Assembly (NCBI RefSeq): GCF_028288205.1
Contig: NZ_JAQBOD010000039.1
Span: 1-64,000, forward strand
DNA from: Mucilaginibacter sp.
Lineage (GTDB): Bacteria; Bacteroidota; Bacteroidia; Sphingobacteriales; Sphingobacteriaceae
Direction of reading: 5' to 3'
DNA: 64,000 bases
Positions 61,401-64,000 of this stretch are shown here, in pieces. Positions within the stretch are counted from its first letter, which is position 1. Every line of letters begins with the position of its first letter. Below the pieces are notes generated by a model, which saw only the letters and a program-made list of their open reading frames with translations, was not told the DNA's origin and made no database searches. The position numbers and the translations under genes are program-made.

Positions 61401-64000
61401 GTTTAAGTACGCCTGTTGATGTTGATATAGATGCAGCCGGGAATATTTTTGTTTTAAACCAGGGAAACAATACGGTTGAAAAATATACTACAACATTTAC
61501 AGCTTCAAGTTTCAAAACCGGGCTTAGTACTCCCTTTTCATTAAAAATTGACAAAGTAAACAACCTGATGTATATAGGCAATACAAGCAGTAATAATATT
61601 TTGGTTTGCACGCCAGCCAGCTCCACCACCTTATATACCATAAGTAATGCTACTGATTGCCGCGGTTTAGCCCTTGATCTAAAAGGCAGTGTGTATTCGG
61701 CAAATTTTACCGGTAACCAGGTTTATCAATTTTCGCCATCGGGCGGATATTTTTTAAACAAAACTTTGCCTACAGGTTTAACTTTTACTGCTACTTCGGG
61801 TGCTATTACCGGCACACCAACCGCATCAAGTGCTGCGACTGATTATACCGTTACCGCCTGGAACGCGGCTGGCAGCGGCAGTGGGATTATCAATATAACC
61901 TGCTATCAAAAAAAGACCTGGGTAGGCACAGGCGCCAACACTTCATGGACAACAGCAGGTAACTGGACCGGTGGTGTACCCGGACCTGCCGACCAAATTA
62001 TTATTGGTGCTACAGGTACCTTATCTACCCCAACTATATCTGCTGCAGGGGTAACTCAAATAGGTTCGATAGTGATGCAAAATGGCGCTACCACAGCCCC
62101 GGTAATTTCTGTAAGCAGCGGTGCTACTTTAACAGTTACCGGCGATATTACCTATCAAAACCTCAGCGCCACTGTTCAAACGGCTTCACTAACAGGTGCC
62201 GGTACTATAAATGCTGCCAATCTTAATGTAATAAATAATTTTAGTGCCGCTTCTTATACAGAAACACTGGCCTCATCTGTTGCTAACCTTAACTTAAGCG
62301 GTAACCTTTCTCTTACCTCAACACACCCTTCAGGAACTAAGTATGATGATGCTGCTTTTAATTTGGCATCTGGCATAATGACATTGTCGGGTATACAAAC
62401 AAGTAATGCCATTACTTCCAACAATTCAACTATAGCAATAGCCGCAGGTACTACAATGCAGTTTACAGGTGCTGCGCCATTATCGGGCCTTTCATCAACG
62501 GGTACAAACACCATAACTATAGGCACAGGAGTAACTATAGGTTATACCGGAACCAATGACCAGGTTGTTTATTCAAATGTAGCCATCCCTAACTCAACAT
62601 TAACAAGTGGTATTAACTATGCTAATATATTATTTAGCGGCTCTGGTATAAAAACCGTTCAGGGTGATAATACGAAAAATTTAAACATCAGCGGTAGCTT
62701 TACTAACTCGCTTACCAGTAATGGCACAACTACCTATGTAGATTTAAGCGGGCCAACGGTAAACTTTACGGGCACGGGCCAAAGTTTAGCTGGCGGCAGC
62801 GGTACAGGTACAACACTTTTTAATACCGTTTTTACAGGCGGCGCCAAAACCATGAGCGGCAAATTTAACGAAGATAGCCAAAGCGTTATTACCTTTAACG
62901 GAACCAGCTCTACAACTTTAGCCGGAGCGGGATCATTAACTTTAAATTCAGACGCCACAGGCTCTGCAACTATAGCATCATTAAACCCTGCAGGTACAGT
63001 TACCGGAGTTATTAACGGCACCGTAAATGTACAACGATTTGTAACTGGTGGCGGCGATCTAACCAACCGTGGTTACCGGTTATTTTCATCACCGGTGGCT
63101 GATGCAACGGCAACAGGTTTTTACAACCTATCTTACTTTTTTGGCAGCGGTACTTACATAACCGGCTCGGGCGGTGCAGCGGCTGGTTTTGACGTTTCGG
63201 GCAACCCAACTATTTATTTATATCGCGAAGACAAAGTACCAAGTGCTACATCATTTAATGCCGGAAATTATAGAGCGATAACTAAAATAAACAATAATCC
63301 AAGCTATAGTATCAGCACTATTGATGGCGACTTTAACCTGCCAGTGGGTAACGGCATATTATTCTTTTTTAGAGGGAATAACAGCACTAATGCCAGTATA
63401 GCTCCAAATGATGTTACATTGACTACTTTAGGTCATCTAAACCAGGGGCAGGTTGTGGTTAAAAATTGGTTTAACTCAGGCTCAAGTACTTTAGCTAATT
63501 CTACTTTAAGTGGTTCAACATCCATTCAGGGATTTAACCTTGCGGGCAATCCATACCCAAGTTCTATTAACTGGAATACGATATATAACAACACAACTAC
63601 AACAACTGGCATTTGCTGCTCAACCAATTTAAGTAATTCTATATATATCTATAATACGGCTACAAAAAATTACTCGGTTTATACCGCCACAAGTTCGTCA
63701 GCAGGTTTTGCAACAGGTGCTCCCGGTGGATCAAACATTATTCCGCAGGGCCAGGGATTTTTTGTTCGGGCACTTGCCTCAAATGCGCAGCTTATATTTA
63801 ATGAATCGGCAAAAGTAACTAACCAGCCTGCTGCTTTATTATTAAATGCTGCCACCCCGATTGTTGACCAGCACCTGCGCCTTCAGTTAACAAAGGATGT
63901 CATTAATAAGGATGAAGCCGTAATTGTTTTTAACAATGCAGCCACTACCGCTTATTCACAGCGCGATGATGCCTTATATTTAAAAGGATCGGGCTTAGTA
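58481..64000 (+). CDS. Giant NHL-repeat and Ig-domain surface protein, 3' end outside window
   Basis: An open frame of 1,840 codons from TTG 58481 to the window end. A signal peptide (MSKSIHFIFLLFLLLLTSKL LAQA) follows the only usable start. NHL-type propeller blocks (DASGNLYIADQTNNAIRKIT, DASGNIYVADSGTNSIIKYS) at about residues 74-387, 485-737 and 844-1087 alternate with Ig-like putative domains (LPAGLTFDSTTGIISGTPTA and relatives). Then come a WVGTGANTSWTTAGNWTGGV motif (about 1145) and a long Ser/Thr/Gly beta-region. It is probably surface-exposed through T9SS; its C-terminus is missing, so the sorting signal is inferred. Confidence 0.88.
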   Translation, partial: MSKSIHFIFLLFLLLLTSKLLAQAPAITYSTPQTLVVGGAVSLSPTNTGGAVPATVYGTVSTFAGTTSGFVNGTGTTNVKFALPRGVTIDASGNLYIADQTNNAIRKITAAGVVTTLAGSGAAGRNNATGISATFNTPYDVTVDGSGNVYVADYANNEIRKITSAGVVSLLAGSATGVTGFTNATGSAALFNGPAGIAYSSTATAMYVSDYTNNEIRKVTTAGVVTLLAGSTTGITGNTNGTTTAARFNGPTGIAVDAAGNIYVADQNNNQIRKITSAGVVTLFAGNTAGTAGSTDGTGSAASFNNPRGVTVDASGNVYVNDSGNFTIRMITPAGVVTTIAGNGTAGLINAVGTAAEFDGRVLKIDPTTGNIFLADYNNNVIRKIIATGYSISPALPAGLTFDSTTGIISGTPTATATSTAYTIKAFNSTGSSSATITLSVVAVPSISYSPATQTYALNQAISTYSPTSSGGAIASFTGYGTGIQVTGVTLSSPFGIAKDASGNIYVADSGTNSIIKYSTGGTISSFITGVINPVGLVFDSSGNCYVLSNITGASKVYKYPSTGGSTGTLLTFGATNLQTSFGIAIDAVDNLYITNYSGTTTNTYKVYKCSTSGGSPLLTIASTTNLNQPVNVALDNAGNIYILNIGNKTVVKYNSGGTFQSTLITTTGAPYGLCVDGAGHIYVGDPGAGTANVYNSAGGTALFSVTQAGSRGLITDNAGILYVSDFTNSKLYKYVPNGGYFISPNLPAGLSISSTTGSITGTPTTVTAMTTYTINAYNTSNSGGSSTTQINIATQVLAPDISYTTPVSYFVSAVITSPTLTNAGSAVVTTVGYNSTATQPFGATFNNPVRMAVDASGNIYIANFSGNNIVKYASDGITLITTSYGTGAPALVNPMGIVFDSAGNCYVLNGNATIYKYNSAGAYQSTITVTGAGTTYGLAIDASDRLYITSYGTSTAVYRYTTAGVGTSIISASLSTPVDVDIDAAGNIFVLNQGNNTVEKYTTTFTASSFKTGLSTPFSLKIDKVNNLMYIGNTSSNNILVCTPASSTTLYTISNATDCRGLALDLKGSVYSANFTGNQVYQFSPSGGYFLNKTLPTGLTFTATSGAITGTPTASSAATDYTVTAWNAAGSGSGIINITCYQKKTWVGTGANTSWTTAGNWTGGVPGPADQIIIGATGTLSTPTISAAGVTQIGSIVMQNGATTAPVISVSSGATLTVTGDITYQNLSATVQTASLTGAGTINAANLNVINNFSAASYTETLASSVANLNLSGNLSLTSTHPSGTKYDDAAFNLASGIMTLSGIQTSNAITSNNSTIAIAAGTTMQFTGAAPLSGLSSTGTNTITIGTGVTIGYTGTNDQVVYSNVAIPNSTLTSGINYANILFSGSGIKTVQGDNTKNLNISGSFTNSLTSNGTTTYVDLSGPTVNFTGTGQSLAGGSGTGTTLFNTVFTGGAKTMSGKFNEDSQSVITFNGTSSTTLAGAGSLTLNSDATGSATIASLNPAGTVTGVINGTVNVQRFVTGGGDLTNRGYRLFSSPVADATATGFYNLSYFFGSGTYITGSGGAAAGFDVSGNPTIYLYREDKVPSATSFNAGNYRAITKINNNPSYSISTIDGDFNLPVGNGILFFFRGNNSTNASIAPNDVTLTTLGHLNQGQVVVKNWFNSGSSTLANSTLSGSTSIQGFNLAGNPYPSSINWNTIYNNTTTTTGICCSTNLSNSIYIYNTATKNYSVYTATSSSAGFATGAPGGSNIIPQGQGFFVRALASNAQLIFNESAKVTNQPAALLLNAATPIVDQHLRLQLTKDVINKDEAVIVFNNAATTAYSQRDDALYLKGSGLV

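Noticed and set aside
59278..63209. Several minus-strand frames in the NHL protein
   Set aside because: Lie entirely inside the continuous plus-strand frame; Pro/Val/Ala-rich shadows of Thr/Gly-rich coding sequence.

Overview
The window is a chromosomal segment from a member of the Bacteroidota, most probably a Sphingobacteriaceae species (Mucilaginibacter/Pedobacter-like). The case rests on gene content: type IX secretion-type surface proteins, an M61 peptidase, Ku, DUF892, two-domain FKBP lipoproteins, EmrAB-TolC and a GIN/DUF4097-like protein. It also rests on AT-rich intergenic DNA with hardly any Shine-Dalgarno sequences, and many alternative GTG/TTG starts. The species is inference; no rRNA gene is present.

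Layout. 1-3.85 kb: a minus-strand RND efflux operon (MarR regulator, membrane fusion protein, permease cut by the window edge). 3.9-8.5 kb: a secreted M61-PDZ peptidase, then minus-strand stress genes (a 51-residue membrane protein, DUF892 ferritin-like protein, Ku, a DUF6515-like protein). 8.6-11.9 kb: a tight operon of a basic secreted protein, an outer-membrane protein, an OmpR-type regulator and a histidine kinase. 12-18.3 kb: ApbE, PrfA, LpxH, a DNRGQ-repeat secreted protein, an S41 protease and a CsbD-like protein. 18.4-20.9 kb: a small barrel protein, then 1.1 kb of non-coding DNA with interspersed repeats, a GC-rich element and two tandem tRNA-like RNA genes next to an Lrp/AsnC gene, followed by a 224-bp element with perfect inverted ends. 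21-29.2 kb: GltX, a histidine kinase with DinB, an ECF sigma/anti-sigma pair with a symmetric divergent promoter, a sodium:solute symporter operon containing a 41-codon gene, and a decayed VapBC pair. 29.2-38 kb: a PIG-L/LmbE-like protein, a TetR-TolC-EmrA-EmrB export operon, and PnuC-NadR for nicotinamide riboside salvage. 38.3-40.8 kb: a second ECF sigma/anti-sigma/GIN-like operon. 40.9-49.6 kb: an RlmI-like methyltransferase, DegP/HtrA, DapF, a frameshifted HNH endonuclease, a SNF2 helicase and a TIGR01777 epimerase. 49.6-64 kb: two FKBP lipoproteins, MarR, gamma-glutamyltransferase, a barrel protein, a subtilase with a sorting domain, a small membrane protein and a giant NHL/Ig surface protein that runs off the window.

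Most genes are ordinary core or envelope functions. The unusual material lies between genes. (1) Two class-II tRNA-like RNAs carry oversized variable arms whose sequences differ but whose pairing is kept. (2) Several families of short tandem-repeat elements, built from 7-, 8- or 10-base units in inverted arms, sit at gene ends and in two cases extend into coding sequence (gltX, lpxH). (3) A 224-bp element is filled with TGTTTCAC words. (4) A roughly 64% GC block sits in AT-rich DNA. (5) Two ECF promoters form an exact divergent pair (TGTAACCTC-N12-GTAGTCATAG).
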